A stretch of DNA of 64,000 nt from Tessaracoccus coleopterorum (GTDB lineage Bacteria; Actinomycetota; Actinomycetes; Propionibacteriales; Propionibacteriaceae). A program made the translations under genes and the position numbers. Shown piece by piece: positions 20,172 to 29,854 of the stretch (positions are counted from its first letter, which is position 1; each line of letters opens with the position of its first letter). The notes beneath the pieces were generated by a model. It was not told where the DNA came from and did not search any database. It was given only the letters and a program-made list of their open reading frames with translations. Where the stretch lies: contig NZ_JAANIJ010000001.1 of NCBI RefSeq assembly GCF_011174705.1, positions 620,001-684,000 on the forward strand, written 5' to 3'.

Positions 20172-20285
20172 TCAGCCCTGACGCTGCTTGTGCCTCGGGT
20201 TCTCGCAGATCACCATCACACGACCGTGCCGGCGGATGACCTTGCACTTGTCGCAGATCGTCTTGACGCTCGGCTGAACCTTCAT
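20172..20285 (-). CDS. rpmJ: 50S ribosomal protein L36
   Basis: A 37-residue zinc-ribbon protein: [20 protein letters not shown] and then [12 protein letters not shown]. The ligands CxxC...C...H make it the zinc-binding (C-plus) form. It follows a hairpin and a promoter-like pair after infA, so it likely starts its own transcript. Confidence 0.95.
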   Translation of the reverse strand: MKVQPSVKTICDKCKVIRRHGRVMVICENPRHKQRQG

Positions 20286-20403
20286 TCGAGCAACCTTTCA
20301 ATCGGCGACTGGGGAGCACCTGTGAGGGGGCCCAATCGGATGGTGAGTGGCCGAACAGCCCGGGCACGCGGATACGGTTCCGGGCATAGACGACCGACGA
20401 GAC

Positions 20404-20433
20404 AGTCTAGGTCACGCCGCGCACGGATCCCAA
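20404..20433 (-). promoter_or_regulatory. Probable promoter of the rpmJ-rpsM-rpsK-rpsD-rpoA-rplQ unit
   Basis: -35 TTGGGA (20433-20428), 18-bp spacer, -10 TAGACT (20409-20404) on the minus strand. It lies about 120 bp before the rpmJ ATG and after the infA hairpin. The same -10 hexamer occurs upstream of rplN. Confidence 0.5.
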
Positions 20434-20449
20434 ATCCTGGGTAGACGAA

Positions 20450-20481
20450 AGCGCGCCCTTCCCGTAAGGGGTGGGCGCGCT
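20450..20481 (-). terminator. Hairpin downstream of infA
   Basis: Arms AGCGCGCCC (20450-20458) and GGGCGCGCT (20473-20481) pair perfectly and the inner CCCG/GGGG extends the stem. It is 20 bp after the infA stop. Confidence 0.65.
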
Positions 20482-20501
20482 CAGACGTGCGGTGGGGCGG
20501 T

Positions 20502-20723
20502 CTACTTGTGACGGTAGACGATGCGGCCGCGGGTCAGGTCATAGGGAGAAAGCTCCACGACGACGCGGTCGGCAGGCAGGATGCGGATGTAGTGCTGGCG
20601 CATCTTGCCACTGATGGTGGTGAGGACCTTGTGACCGTTGGCAAGCTCGACGCGGAACATCGCGTTGGGAAGCGCCTCGACCACGGTGCCCTCAAGCTCG
20701 AGGGCTCCTTCTTTCTTCGCCAT
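20502..20723 (-). CDS. infA: Translation initiation factor IF-1
   Basis: A 73-residue OB-fold protein, intact: [66 protein letters not shown]. It binds the ribosomal A site during initiation. Normally adk-map-infA are neighbours; here map lies over 10 kb upstream. Confidence 0.97.
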   Translation of the reverse strand: MAKKEGALELEGTVVEALPNAMFRVELANGHKVLTTISGKMRQHYIRILPADRVVVELSPYDLTRGRIVYRHK

Positions 20724-20822
20724 GTACTCTCAATCGTTCAGGTCCGGCGGTTGCCGGATGATACTCCAATCGTGCAGTTTACGCTCACGCGCGCCTCCCC
20801 GCCAAATACCGGTCACGCACAC

Positions 20823-20828
20823 TAGCCT
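20823..20828 (+). promoter_or_regulatory. -10 box giving a leaderless mRNA for the YciI-like gene
   Basis: TAGCCT ends 6 nt before the ATG at 20835, so transcription should start at or next to the A of the start codon. No Shine-Dalgarno sequence is present. Leaderless starts of this geometry are common in actinobacteria. Confidence 0.5.
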
Positions 20829-20834
20829 TGCCCC

Positions 20835-21116
20835 ATGCCGTACTTCGCCGTGAACTACACCTACGTCCCCGATTCCGACGCGCTGGATCTCGTCCGCCCC
20901 AGACACAGGGCCTTCCTCTCCTCGCTCGTCGGCGACCCTCTCGTCGCATCCGGCCCGTTCGTCGGCGCGGAGCAGCCGGGCGCCCTGCTGCTCTTCCGCT
21001 CCGACACGGCCGACACGGTCGTCTCGCACCTCAACTCCGACCCCTTCTGGCAGGAGGGACTCATCGCCGCGCGCACGGTGCAGGAGTGGAACCCTGTGAT
21101 CGGCTCACTGGCCTGA
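20835..21116 (+). CDS. YciI-like (YCII-related domain) protein
   Basis: A 93-residue ferredoxin-fold protein: [82 protein letters not shown]. The His of RHRAFL and the downstream Asp-Pro-Phe motif match the family's conserved polar site. Function is unknown for most members. It lies 4 bp before a LacI regulator and is probably co-transcribed with it from a leaderless promoter. Confidence 0.8.
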   Translation: MPYFAVNYTYVPDSDALDLVRPRHRAFLSSLVGDPLVASGPFVGAEQPGALLLFRSDTADTVVSHLNSDPFWQEGLIAARTVQEWNPVIGSLA

Positions 21117-21120
21117 GCTG

Positions 21121-22114
21121 ATGGTCGCAGTCGGTAGGCACACCATCTACGAGGTGGCCGCCTTCGCAGGCGTGTCCATCGCGACGGTCTCGCGTGTTCT
21201 CACCAAGCCCGACGTCGTCGCGCCCGGCACGCGCGACAGGGTGCTTGCCGCCGTGCACGAACTCAACTACGTGCCCACCGGGCCGCGCGTTCCCTGGCCG
21301 CCCGCACCAACGAGGCATTCGGCCTTGCCCTGCCCGAGCTCAGCGGCCCCTACTATGCGGAACTGCTGAGCGGATTCGAGGCCGCGGCCGCCGACGGGGG
21401 TGCGAGCGTGATGCTCGTCCTCACGAGGGGAAGGGCCGACGCCGAGGGTCCGGTCCGGCGGCTCGCGGGCCGGGTCGACGCGATGGCGGTGATGGCGGGC
21501 ACCGACGTCCACTCCTCCACGCTCGAGGCGCTCCGGAACAAGCTCCCGGTGGTGACCATCGCGGGAGGGAGCGGGCCCGATTCGTTCTCGACCGAGAACA
21601 CGGCGAGCGCGGGGGAACTGACCGGGCATCTCATCGACGAGCACGGTCGCCGAAGGCTCGTGTTCCTCGGTGACCCGAGGAGGCCACCGACATCAACGAG
21701 CGTTACCTCGGCTTTGTGCGCGCCCACGGCGACCGTGGCCTGACGGCCGCCAGCGCGGTGCCGTGCGAGCCGACCGAGCGCGACGGCGAGCGCCTGGCCC
21801 GTGACTTCCTGATGGGACGACTCACCGCCGACGCGGTGGTGTGCGCGAACGACGAACTGGCGCTGGGACTGATGCTGACGCTCCGCGCCAACGGGGTCGA
21901 GGTTCCACGGGAGCTGTCCGTGACGGGCTGGGACGACGTCCTCGCCGCCCGTCACGTAACCCCTGCCCTCACCACGGTCAGGCAGCCCGTGCGCGAGCTC
22001 GGAGCCGTGGTCGTGCGGCGCATTGACCAACTCCTGGGCCGCGACGACCACACCCTGCTCCCCGGGCGACTGCCCACGACAGTGGTGCTGCGACAGTCCT
22101 GCGGCTGCGGCTGA
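21121..22114 (+). CDS. LacI-family regulator of the glycoamylase/GH3 operon
   Basis: The helix-turn-helix is [20 protein letters not shown] with hinge [15 protein letters not shown] (one G missing near 21285). The effector domain includes [31 protein letters not shown] and [12 protein letters not shown]. The C-terminus QSCGCG is cysteine-rich, as in some sugar-sensing LacI proteins. About 331 residues after two repairs (the other near 21685). It is immediately upstream of the transporter operon, whose promoter carries LacI-type repeats. Confidence 0.86.
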
Positions 22115-22133
22115 GCCGGATTTCCCCAGACTC

Positions 22134-22162
22134 TTGTAACGGGTCCGGACGTTGTGTAGCGT
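22134..22162 (+). promoter_or_regulatory. Promoter of the glycoamylase/GH3 transporter operon
   Basis: -35 TTGTAA (22134-22139), 17-bp spacer, -10 TAGCGT (22157-22162). The predicted transcription start falls at the beginning of the adjoining operator. Confidence 0.6.
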
Positions 22163-22166
22163 CCGA

Positions 22167-22188
22167 TGTAAGCGCTTTCGGTAAGCGC
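22167..22188 (+). promoter_or_regulatory. LacI/cre-type operator
   Basis: TGTAAGCGCTTTCG (22167-22180) matches the classical LacI/CcpA operator form around a central CG. GTAAGCGC recurs 13 bp downstream, and GCGCTT/AAGCGC form an inverted repeat. Placed just after the -10 box, it would act by blocking transcription. Confidence 0.7.
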
Positions 22189-22259
22189 ATACAGACCGGT
22201 CGAGGCCCAAGGGTGTTCCTCACGGAGACCCGCTCGGCCCCAACCCAAGGAGGCGGGAC

Positions 22260-23547
22260 ATGCGTCTCAGCCACAAGCTGATAGCCCTCGCGGCTGGCAC
22301 GGCACTGGTTCTCACCGGGTGCGGCCGCGGCTCTGAAACCCCGGGTGGAGGGCAATCCCCCACCGGAGCGCCGATCGACACGGCGTCCGCGACCGGCACC
22401 CTTGAGGTGTGGGCCATGGGCGCGGAGGGCGAGAAACTGCCCGAACTCGTCAAGGAGTTCACCGCGGCGAACCCGGGTATCACCGTCAACGTGACTCCGG
22501 TGCCGTGGGACTCCGCCCACGACAAGTTCGTGAACTCGATCACCGCGGGCACCACGCCGGACGTGGCGATGGTCGGCACCACCTGGATGGGTGAGTTCGT
22601 GGGCATGGGTGCCCTCGACGCGACCCCGTCATCCATCCCGTTGGACGGCTTCTTCCCGGGCGCCGTCGACACCACGAAGGTGGACGGCACCTCCTATGCG
22701 GTTCCCTGGTATGTGGAGACCAGGATGGCGTTCTACCGCAGCGACATCGCGAAGGCCGCCGGATACGACGAGGCCCCTGCCACCCAGGACGAGTTCAAGA
22801 AGATGGCCGCGGCCATGAAGCAGCAGGAAGGCGTCAAGTGGGGCATCTCCCTGCAACCGGGCCGCACCGGCTCCTGGCAGACGGTCATTCCGCTCGCCTG
22901 GTCCAGCGGAGCCGAGATCGCCACCGCCGACGCGTACACCTTCGACACCCCGGAGATGGTGGCCGCCGTCGACTACTACGGCTCGTACTTCGCCGACGGG
23001 ATCGCCAACCCCAACCCCCGGAAGGGCAGACCGAGGCCGACTTCACCAGCGGGGCCGTGCCGATGTTCATCTCCGGCCCGTGGATGATGAGCCTCGTCGA
23101 GGACATGGCCGCCCAGGACGGTGACACCGCCTTCGCGGACAAGTACGACGTCGCCCCATCCCCACCGCCAACGGTGCCCAGTCCTCGTCCTTCATCGGTG
23201 GCTCGAACCTGGCCGTGTTCAAGGACACGAAGAACCGGGACGCGGCGTGGACGCTGGTCGACTGGCTGAGCACGCCCGAAACCCAGATCAAGTGGTACGG
23301 CCTGACGAGCGACCTTCCCGCGGTGCAGTCCGCCTGGGACGACCAGTCGCTGGCCAAGGATGCCAAGCTCGCCAAGTTCGGAGAGGCGCTGAAGACCGCG
23401 AAGGTCCCGCCGACGTTCCCGAGCTTCGAGCAGGTCATCGAGTCGTTCGACAACGAGATCGAGAAGGTCGCCAAGCAGGGCCTCTCCGGCGCAGACGCCA
23501 TGAAGGCGGCGCAGTCCCAGGCCGACTCCATCGGCACCGGGAGGTAG
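22260..23547 (+). CDS. Extracellular sugar-binding lipoprotein, CUT1 family
   Basis: A family-1 solute-binding protein, about 429 residues. Signal MRLSHKLIALAAGTALVLTGC with lipobox LTGC. Mature features: LEVWAMGAEGEKLPELVKEF, TAGTTPDVAMVGTTWMGEF and VPWYVETRMAFYRSDIAKAA. Two frameshifts (about 23025 and 23160) break the C-terminal half. It ends SQADSIGTGR, 2 bp before the first permease. It likely binds an oligosaccharide produced by the secreted glycoamylase-fold enzyme encoded downstream. Confidence 0.86.
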
Positions 23548-23549
23548 CC

Positions 23550-24462
23550 ATGTCCGCGCCGACCGCCGCCGCAAGGCGCTCCGGCGGTGCCCGCCTGGAG
23601 GAGAGGGCGGGGTGGCTTCTCACCCTGCCTTCCTCCTGCTGTTCCTGATCTTCACGGCGTGGCCCGTCATCCAGTCGGTGTTCTTCTCGTTCACCGACAT
23701 CCGTAACAAGGATCTCCGCACCCCGTTCGCCGTCGACTTCGTGTGGTTCGACCAGTACGCCAAGGCGTTGTCCGACCCGGTGTTCCAGCAGGCCGCCTTC
23801 AACACCGCCTACTTCGTCGTGGTGGGAGTGCCGCTGACCATCGTCGTCGCCCTCGCCGCCGCGGTCGCGCTCAACACCGGGATCACCCGGCTCAGGGGCT
23901 TCTTCCGGCTCGGGTTCTACACGCCCGTGGTCACGTCCATCGTGGCGGTGGCCGTGGTCTGGAGGTTCCTCCTCAATCCCGACACGGGGCTGGTGAACCA
24001 CCTCCTGGGTCTCGTGGGCATCCACGGCCCCAACTGGCTCGGTTCGACCACGTGGGCGATGCCTTCCCTGATCGCCATGGCGGTGTGGCGCAACTTCGGC
24101 ACCGGGATGATCATCTTCCTGGCCGGGCTCCAGGCCGTCCCGACGCAGCTGCTCGAGGCAGGAGCCATCGACGGCGCGAACGCCTGGCGGCGGTTCCGCC
24201 ACATCGTGCTCCCGATCCTGCGGCCGACGCTGCTCTTCGTGTTGGTGACCACCACCATCGGCTACCTGCAGTTCTTCGAGGAACCGTTCGTGATGACGAA
24301 GGGCGGCCCCTCAACACCACCCTGTCGGCCTCGATGTACACCTACCAGCAGTTCAGCTTCGGCAATTACGGCTTCGCGGCCGCCCTCAGCTATCTCATCT
24401 TCATCGTGATCGCCATCATCACCGCGATCCAGTTCCGGTTCCTCTCCGAGAGGGGTGAGTGA
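23550..24462 (+). CDS. CUT1 sugar permease, MalF-like
   Basis: Six-helix permease, about 304 residues. TM1 FLLLFLIFTAWPVIQSVFFS and the EAA loop LLEAGAIDGANAWRRFRHIV, which docks the ATPase, are clear. It ends FRFLSERGE. Frameshifts are near 23632 and 24308. It starts 2 bp after the binding protein with GGGAGG as ribosome-binding site and overlaps the second permease. Confidence 0.85.
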
Positions 24463-25291
24463 CATGGTGGGCACGGGAGGCCTACGGGGCCGGTGGTGGC
24501 TCTACCTGATCCTGAGCATCGCCCTGATCCTGGTGGTGACGCCGTTCGTGTGGATGGTCCTCGGCGCGTTCAAGACCTCGACCGAGCTGCGCCAGGTACC
24601 GCCCACGTGGTGGCCTGAGCACCCGACCACCGACAACTTCACGTCGCTGTTCAGCCGGCTCTCGTTCGGCACCTACTTCGTGAACTCGACGCTGGTCGCC
24701 GTCGCCGTCACAGCAGGCAACCTGTTGTTCTGCTCGATGGTCGGCTACGCGCTCGCGATGCTGAAGTTCCGCGGCAAGCGGCTCATCTTCGGCCTGATTC
24801 TCGCGACGTTGATGATCCCCGGCGTGGTCACATTCGTCCCCTGTTCGTGCTCGTCGCCAACATGGGGCTCGTCAACACGCTGCCCGGCCTCATCCTGCCG
24901 TTCCTGGTCGGCCCGTTCGGCGTGTTCCTGATGCGCCAGTTCATCATGGGGCTCCCCGCGACCTCGTGGAGGCGGCCAGGATCGACGGCGCGAGCGAGGT
25001 CGGGATCTTCCTACGGGTGATCCTCCCGCTGCTCGGCCCGGCGCTGGCCACGCTCGGCATCCTGACCTTCCTCGGGAGTTGGAACAACTTCCTGTGGCCC
25101 TCGTGGTGGCCCAGACCAACGACTCCTACACGCTCCCGGTGGCGCTCGCGCTCTACTCCACCGGCCAGAACCAGACCGAGTACGGCCTCCTGATGGCGGG
25201 AGCGACCATCGTCGTGGCCCCCGTGCTCATCGTCTTCATGATCTTCCAGCGGCGCTTCATCCAGGGCATCGCCACCACGGGCATCAAGTAG
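24455..25291 (+). CDS. CUT1 sugar permease, MalG-like
   Basis: About 279 residues. TM1 [20 protein letters not shown], the [15 protein letters not shown] segment and the EAA loop [20 protein letters not shown] identify it. The start is either GTG 24455 (overlapping the previous stop) or ATG 24464. Three frameshifts lie near 24838, 24960 and 25100. No ATPase gene follows; a shared MsiK-type ATPase elsewhere is expected. Confidence 0.85.
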
Positions 25292-25315
25292 CCCTCCCGA
25301 ACAAGGAGCAGAACC

Positions 25316-26854
25316 ATGCACCGACCCGACCCTTCACAGTTCAGCAGGCGCACCGCGCTGACAGGCGGACTCACCGTCGCCGCGTTCACCGCCCTGCCAC
25401 CGCTCGCCTCGGCTGACGCGGGGCCAACGCCCGCCGGTGGCCGTGGGGCGACCCTGATGCGCTGGGCGCGCGACACCTGGGCGTCCATGGTGGCGATGAC
25501 CGACCCGGTCACGGGCCTCATCTCCGACAACATCACCGGCGATCTCGGCAACCGGGCCCACTACACGTCCCCGACCAACATCGGCGGCTACCTGTGGAGC
25601 ACGATCGTGGCCCGCGACCTGCGCATCATCACGCCCGGCGAGGCCAACATCCGGATCCGCAGGACGCTCAGGACCCTTCGCGGGATGCAACACCATGATG
25701 CGGCCGGCATGTACTTCAACTGGTACGACCCGCGCGACGGCTCCGCCATTCTCGAGTGGCCTGACGACGGCAACCCCGTGGTGCCGTTCGTGAGCAGCGT
25801 CGACGCGGCCTGGCTGGGCGCGGCCCTGCTCGTCGTGCGCAACGGCGACCCGGGCAACTCCAAGGCGGCCGGAGAGCTGTTCTCCCGGATGCGCTTCGAT
25901 GTGTTCGCCGACCCGACGTTCTCGAAGCCCTACCTGAACTACGGCGGCTACTACCTCGAGGAGCCGACCCGGCTGACCAGCCCGCCGCCCACGATCGCGC
26001 GCGACCTGATCGGTGAAGGCAGCGACGTCTGGTACACCCGCGACCACCACTACGACACCGTCGTCTCCGAGACCCGCATCACCACCTATCTCGGGATCGC
26101 GAAGGGGCAGATTCCGCCGGAGTCCTATTACCAGGCGTGGCGCACCTTCCCGCCGGACTGGGACTGGCAGGAGTCGATCCCTGTCGGCGAGTGGCACACC
26201 TACCTCGGCGTCGATGTCTACGAGGGGCATACGACTATCTGGGGCGCCAGACCGTTCCCGGTTGGGGTGGCTCGATGTTCGAGGAGCTCATGCCCAACGT
26301 GTTCGTGCCTGAGGAGACGTGGGCGCCTCGCTCCTGGGCCGCAACCATCCACGCCACGTGGCCGTGCAGAGGCTGCACGGCATGCAGGAGTACGGATACT
26401 GGGGCTTCTCCCCGCCAGCCACCCGGCGGGCGGGTACAGCGAGTGGGGAGTCGATGCCCTCGGGCTCAACCCCGACGGCTACTTCTCCGACATCGAGCGC
26501 ACCAACTACTCGGCACGGACCAACCCCGCCCCGGACTTCGGCAATGGGGTGGTCACTCCGCACGCAGCGTTCCTCGCGATGCTGCACGATCCCGCAGAGG
26601 CATATGCCAACCTGACCCGCATCGAACACGACTTCGACTCCTACGGCGCCGGCGGCTTCTACGACGCCGTTGCGACGGCCACCGGCCAGGTGGCGAAGCG
26701 GCACCTCTCCCTCGATCAGGCCATGATCCTGGGCGCACTCGGCAATGTGCTCGCCGGCGGCAACCTGCGGCGGTACTTCACCCGCGGTGAGGTGGAGCGG
26801 CGGGTCCGCCCAGTCATCGCCCCGGAGATCTTCGCGCCGCTGGGAGGTGAATGA
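25316..26854 (+). CDS. Secreted (Tat) glycoamylase-fold protein, GH144-like
   Basis: About 513 residues. The twin-arginine signal is QFSRRTALTGGLTVAAF with cleavage near ASADA. The N-terminal half (WARDTWASMVAMTDPVTGLI, SPTNIGGYLWSTIVARDL, YFNWYDPRDGSA, VSSVDAAWLGAALLVV) and C-terminal half (FEELMPNVFVPEETWAP, EYGYWGFSPASHPAGGYSEW, VTPHAAFLAML) match the PF10091 (alpha/alpha)6 barrel. Characterised members of that fold include GH144 endo-beta-1,2-glucanases. Two compensating frameshifts (about 26228 and 26335-26430) garble the middle. It lies between the importer and the GH3 gene. Linkage specificity is inferred. Confidence 0.75.
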   Translation: MHRPDPSQFSRRTALTGGLTVAAFTALPPLASADAGPTPAGGRGATLMRWARDTWASMVAMTDPVTGLISDNITGDLGNRAHYTSPTNIGGYLWSTIVARDLRIITPGEANIRIRRTLRTLRGMQHHDAAGMYFNWYDPRDGSAILEWPDDGNPVVPFVSSVDAAWLGAALLVVRNGDPGNSKAAGELFSRMRFDVFADPTFSKPYLNYGGYYLEEPTRLTSPPPTIARDLIGEGSDVWYTRDHHYDTVVSETRITTYLGIAKGQIPPESYYQAWRTFPPDWDWQESIPVGEWHTYLGVDVYEGHTTIWGARPFPVGVARCSRSSCPTCSCLRRRGRLAPGPQPSTPRGRAEAARHAGVRILGLLPASHPAGGYSEWGVDALGLNPDGYFSDIERTNYSARTNPAPDFGNGVVTPHAAFLAMLHDPAEAYANLTRIEHDFDSYGAGGFYDAVATATGQVAKRHLSLDQAMILGALGNVLAGGNLRRYFTRGEVERRVRPVIAPEIFAPLGGE

Positions 26855-26857
26855 GTC

Positions 26858-28663
26858 ATGCCGGCCACCTACCTGAGCGACGCTTCGGGCACGCGCTACC
26901 GCGACCTGAACCGCAACGGGCGGATGGACCCTTCGAGGATCCACGGCTTCCCGACGAGGAGCGCGTGGCGGACCTCATCGGCCGGCTCTCACTCCCGGAG
27001 AAGATCGGGCTGATGTTCCACACGGTCATCGAGGCCGGCGAGGACGGGTCGGTGAAGGAGGCGGCCGGCGACATCTCGAAGTCGGGAACGACCTCGGTGG
27101 TGCGGGAAGGTTCATGAACCACTTCAACGTGCACCGCCTCGGTGACGCCCGCTCTATCGTGCGGTGGCACAACGCCGTCCAGGCGATCGCCGAGCAGACC
27201 CCGCACGGCATCCCCGTCACCATCTCGACCGACCCGCGGCACTCGTTCTCAGAGAACTCCGGGGCCAGCTTCGCCGCCGGCAGCTTCTCCCAGTGGCCCG
27301 AGATGCTCGGCCTGGCAGCCCTGCGCGACCCCGGCCTGGTGCGCAGGTTCGCCGACATCGCCCGCCGCGAGTACGTGGCCGTCGGGATCAGGGCGGCGCT
27401 CCACCCGACGCTCGATCTGGCCACGGAGCCCCGTTGGGCGCGCCAGGCCCAGACGTTCGGGCAGGACCCCGACCTCGTGACGGCACTGGGGCTGGCCTAC
27501 CTCGACGGGCTGCAGGGGCCCGGTCTGGGCAAGGGCAGCGTGGCGTGCACGGCGAAGCACTTCCCCGGCGGCGGGGCCGTGCGCGGCGGTGAGGACTCGC
27601 ATTTCCCCTACGGCAAGGACGCGGTGTACCCGAGCGGAAGCCAGGAGTCGCATCTGGCGCCCTTTCCGGCCGCGGTCGATGCGGGCGTGAGCGCCGTGAT
27701 GCCGTACTACTCCCGCCCGGTCGACCTGACGCTGCGCGGCATCGCCGCCGAGCCGGTGGGGTTCGGGTACAACCGCGCGATCGTGACCGACCTGCTGCGC
27801 GGCGAGTTGGGTTTCACTGGCGTGGTGCTGTCGGACTGGGAGTTGGTCAACGACAACCAGGTCGGCGACCAGGTGCTTCCCGCCCGGGCCTGGGGTGTGG
27901 AACATCTCGACCCTGCCGGCCGGATGCAACTGCTGCTCGAGGCGGGGTGCGACCAGTTCGGCGGCGAGGAGTGCGTCGAGGTGCTCGCGGATCTCGTCAG
28001 CAACGGTCGGGTTTCGCAGGAACGGATCGACGAGTCGGCCACGCGGCTGCTCACCGTCAAGTTCCAGCTCGGCCTCTTCGATGACCCGTATGTCGACGAG
28101 GAGCAGGCGGCCGTGGTGCTCGGCGAACCTGGCGCCGTCGCCGAGGGCTCAGGGCCCAGGCGGCCTCGGTCACGGTGCTGAAGGGCAGCCTCCCCGTCTC
28201 CCCGGCCGGGTCTATGTCGAGGGGATGTCGGCGGAGGCGGCGGAGCGACTCGGCGTGGTCACGGAGCGCCCCGAGGACGCGGAGCTTGCCGTCATCCGGC
28301 TCCGGGCGCCCTTCGAGCCGCGCGACGAGTTGTTCTTGGAGGCCTGGTTCCACCAGGGATCCCTCGACTTCCAGCCCGGGCTGCGGGTGCGCCTCGAGCG
28401 GATCGCGGAGCACTGCCCCGTCATCCTCGACGTGTTCCTCGACCGCCCGCGGTGCTGACTCCCCTGCTGGAACTCGCGGACGTGGTGGTGGCCAACTACG
28501 GGACCAGCGACTCGGCCCTCGTGGACGCGTTGACCGGTCGGGTCGAGGCGGTCGGGCGGCTCCCCTTCGACCTGCCCGTTCGATGGACGATGTACGGGCG
28601 CATCCGGAGGACCGGGTCGGGTTCGTCGATCCTCTGTTCCCCTGCGGCTTCCGGGCCTCCTGA
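26858..28663 (+). CDS. Glycoside hydrolase family 3 beta-glucosidase
   Basis: About 602 residues, no signal peptide. GH3 motifs: LIGRLSLPEKIGLMFHTV, substrate-binding KHFPGGG, and the nucleophile Asp in GVVLSDWELVND. The second (alpha/beta) domain ends VGFVDPLFPCGFRAS; there is no fibronectin-type extension. ATG 26858 was chosen because GGGAGGTG precedes it at good spacing and homology begins with YRDLNRNGRMDP. At least four frameshifts. Last gene of the operon; it probably cleaves imported gluco-oligosaccharides in the cytoplasm. Confidence 0.85.
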
Positions 28664-28664
28664 G

Positions 28665-29844
28665 TCAGTCGACGTCGGCCGCGGCGGCCGTCCAGGTGTT
28701 GCAGTTGCCGAGATCGACGGAGTACAGGCCGCGGATCCCCAGTAGGCGAGCGAGTCGGGGATCCGTGGATGCCGTCTTCGATGGTCGCCCGCAGGTACAT
28801 CTCGAAGTCCTCGAGCAGTGGCGCCCCGATCGGATACGACCGGTCGTGGGCCATCGTCGCGTACCCCATGCAGGTGGCCTGCAACTCGATCCGCCTGCTC
28901 GACTCGTTCCCGATGCCGACCCGGTACTCGGCCTCGAAGAAGCCCGCCTGCGCCTGAAGGTGGTGGCCGTACTCGTGGCCGGCGACGTCCTTGATGCCGA
29001 AGTCCATCCAACTGGCGCCGTTGAGGGCGTCCTCGCCGAAGTAGATGGCCCGCCCTGGGCCGAGCAGTACAGGGCCGGCGCCGTCACGTTCCCGCAGGGG
29101 GTGTCGACGCTGCTGCCCTCGTAGTAGTAGACGGGGATGTCCTCGGAGTTGTATCCGAGCGCCGTGAGCATCGGCTTGAACGCCGCCTGCAGGCACTCGA
29201 GTTGGCCCCCGCGAGGCGTTCGATGTCGCCCATGTCGGTCGCGATCTCCGCCGCAGGGCAGCCTTCCAGGACCGGCACCGGCTGCGCGTAGAGGACGCTC
29301 TGCTGCAGCGTCATCCAGTCGGGATCGCTCGAGTCGGCGGGCGGCAGGTCGTTCCACTGCCTCGGCGGGAGATTGGGGTTGACGGCACCCGGCTCGGGAC
29401 CGACCGGATCCACCGGTGCCGGATCCACCGGTGCCGGATCGACCGGTGCGGGTTGGGTTCCCGGCCCGCCGGAGGGCTGGGCGACCGGGATCTCGGGGAG
29501 CGACCCGAAGATGTCACCGACGGCACGCAGGACATTGACGGCAACCACGAGGATGAACCCCACGACCACGAGCGTGACCAGCGTCTTGCCGAACCCGCCC
29601 GAGCGGCGGGCGGACGGCGCCCCGGCAGGCCCGGCTGGTGGCCGCCAGTCCACTGCGGGGCTGCCGCCACTGTTGAGGCTGTTGCCACTGCGGGGCCTGC
29701 GGCCACTGCCGGGGCGCCTGGTTCCATGCCTGCGTGTTCTGCCACGGCTGAGGGGCCGCTGCTGCGGAGGGAGATTCCACCCCGGCGCCGGTCTCTGCGG
29801 CACGGGGGCGGTTGCTGCCCGCCCGGCCAGTTGCCCTGCGTCAC
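28665..29844 (-). CDS. Membrane-anchored neutral zinc metallopeptidase (YpfJ/PF04228 type), copy 2
   Basis: A Gly/Pro/Gln-rich cytoplasmic N-terminus (VTQGNWPGGQQPPP) leads to one membrane helix (TLVTLVVVGFILVVAVNVLR), a Pro-Val-Asp repeat linker and an extracellular catalytic domain. Zinc motif: VAGHEYGHHLQ, with downstream RRIELQATCMGYATMAHDRS. Cysteines in CLQAAF, PCGN and LYCSAQ may form disulfides. It ends GNCNTWTAAAADVD, 1 bp from the convergent GH3 stop. At least four frameshifts. GTG start. The substrate is unknown. Confidence 0.78.
29406..29449 (-). repeat. 15-bp tandem repeat coding for Pro-Val-Asp-Pro-Ala units
   Basis: Nearly three copies of a 15-bp unit in the linker of the metallopeptidase, giving three PAPVD-like units. 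Low-complexity extracellular spacer. Confidence 0.75.
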
Positions 29845-29854
29845 CGGTTCCTCC

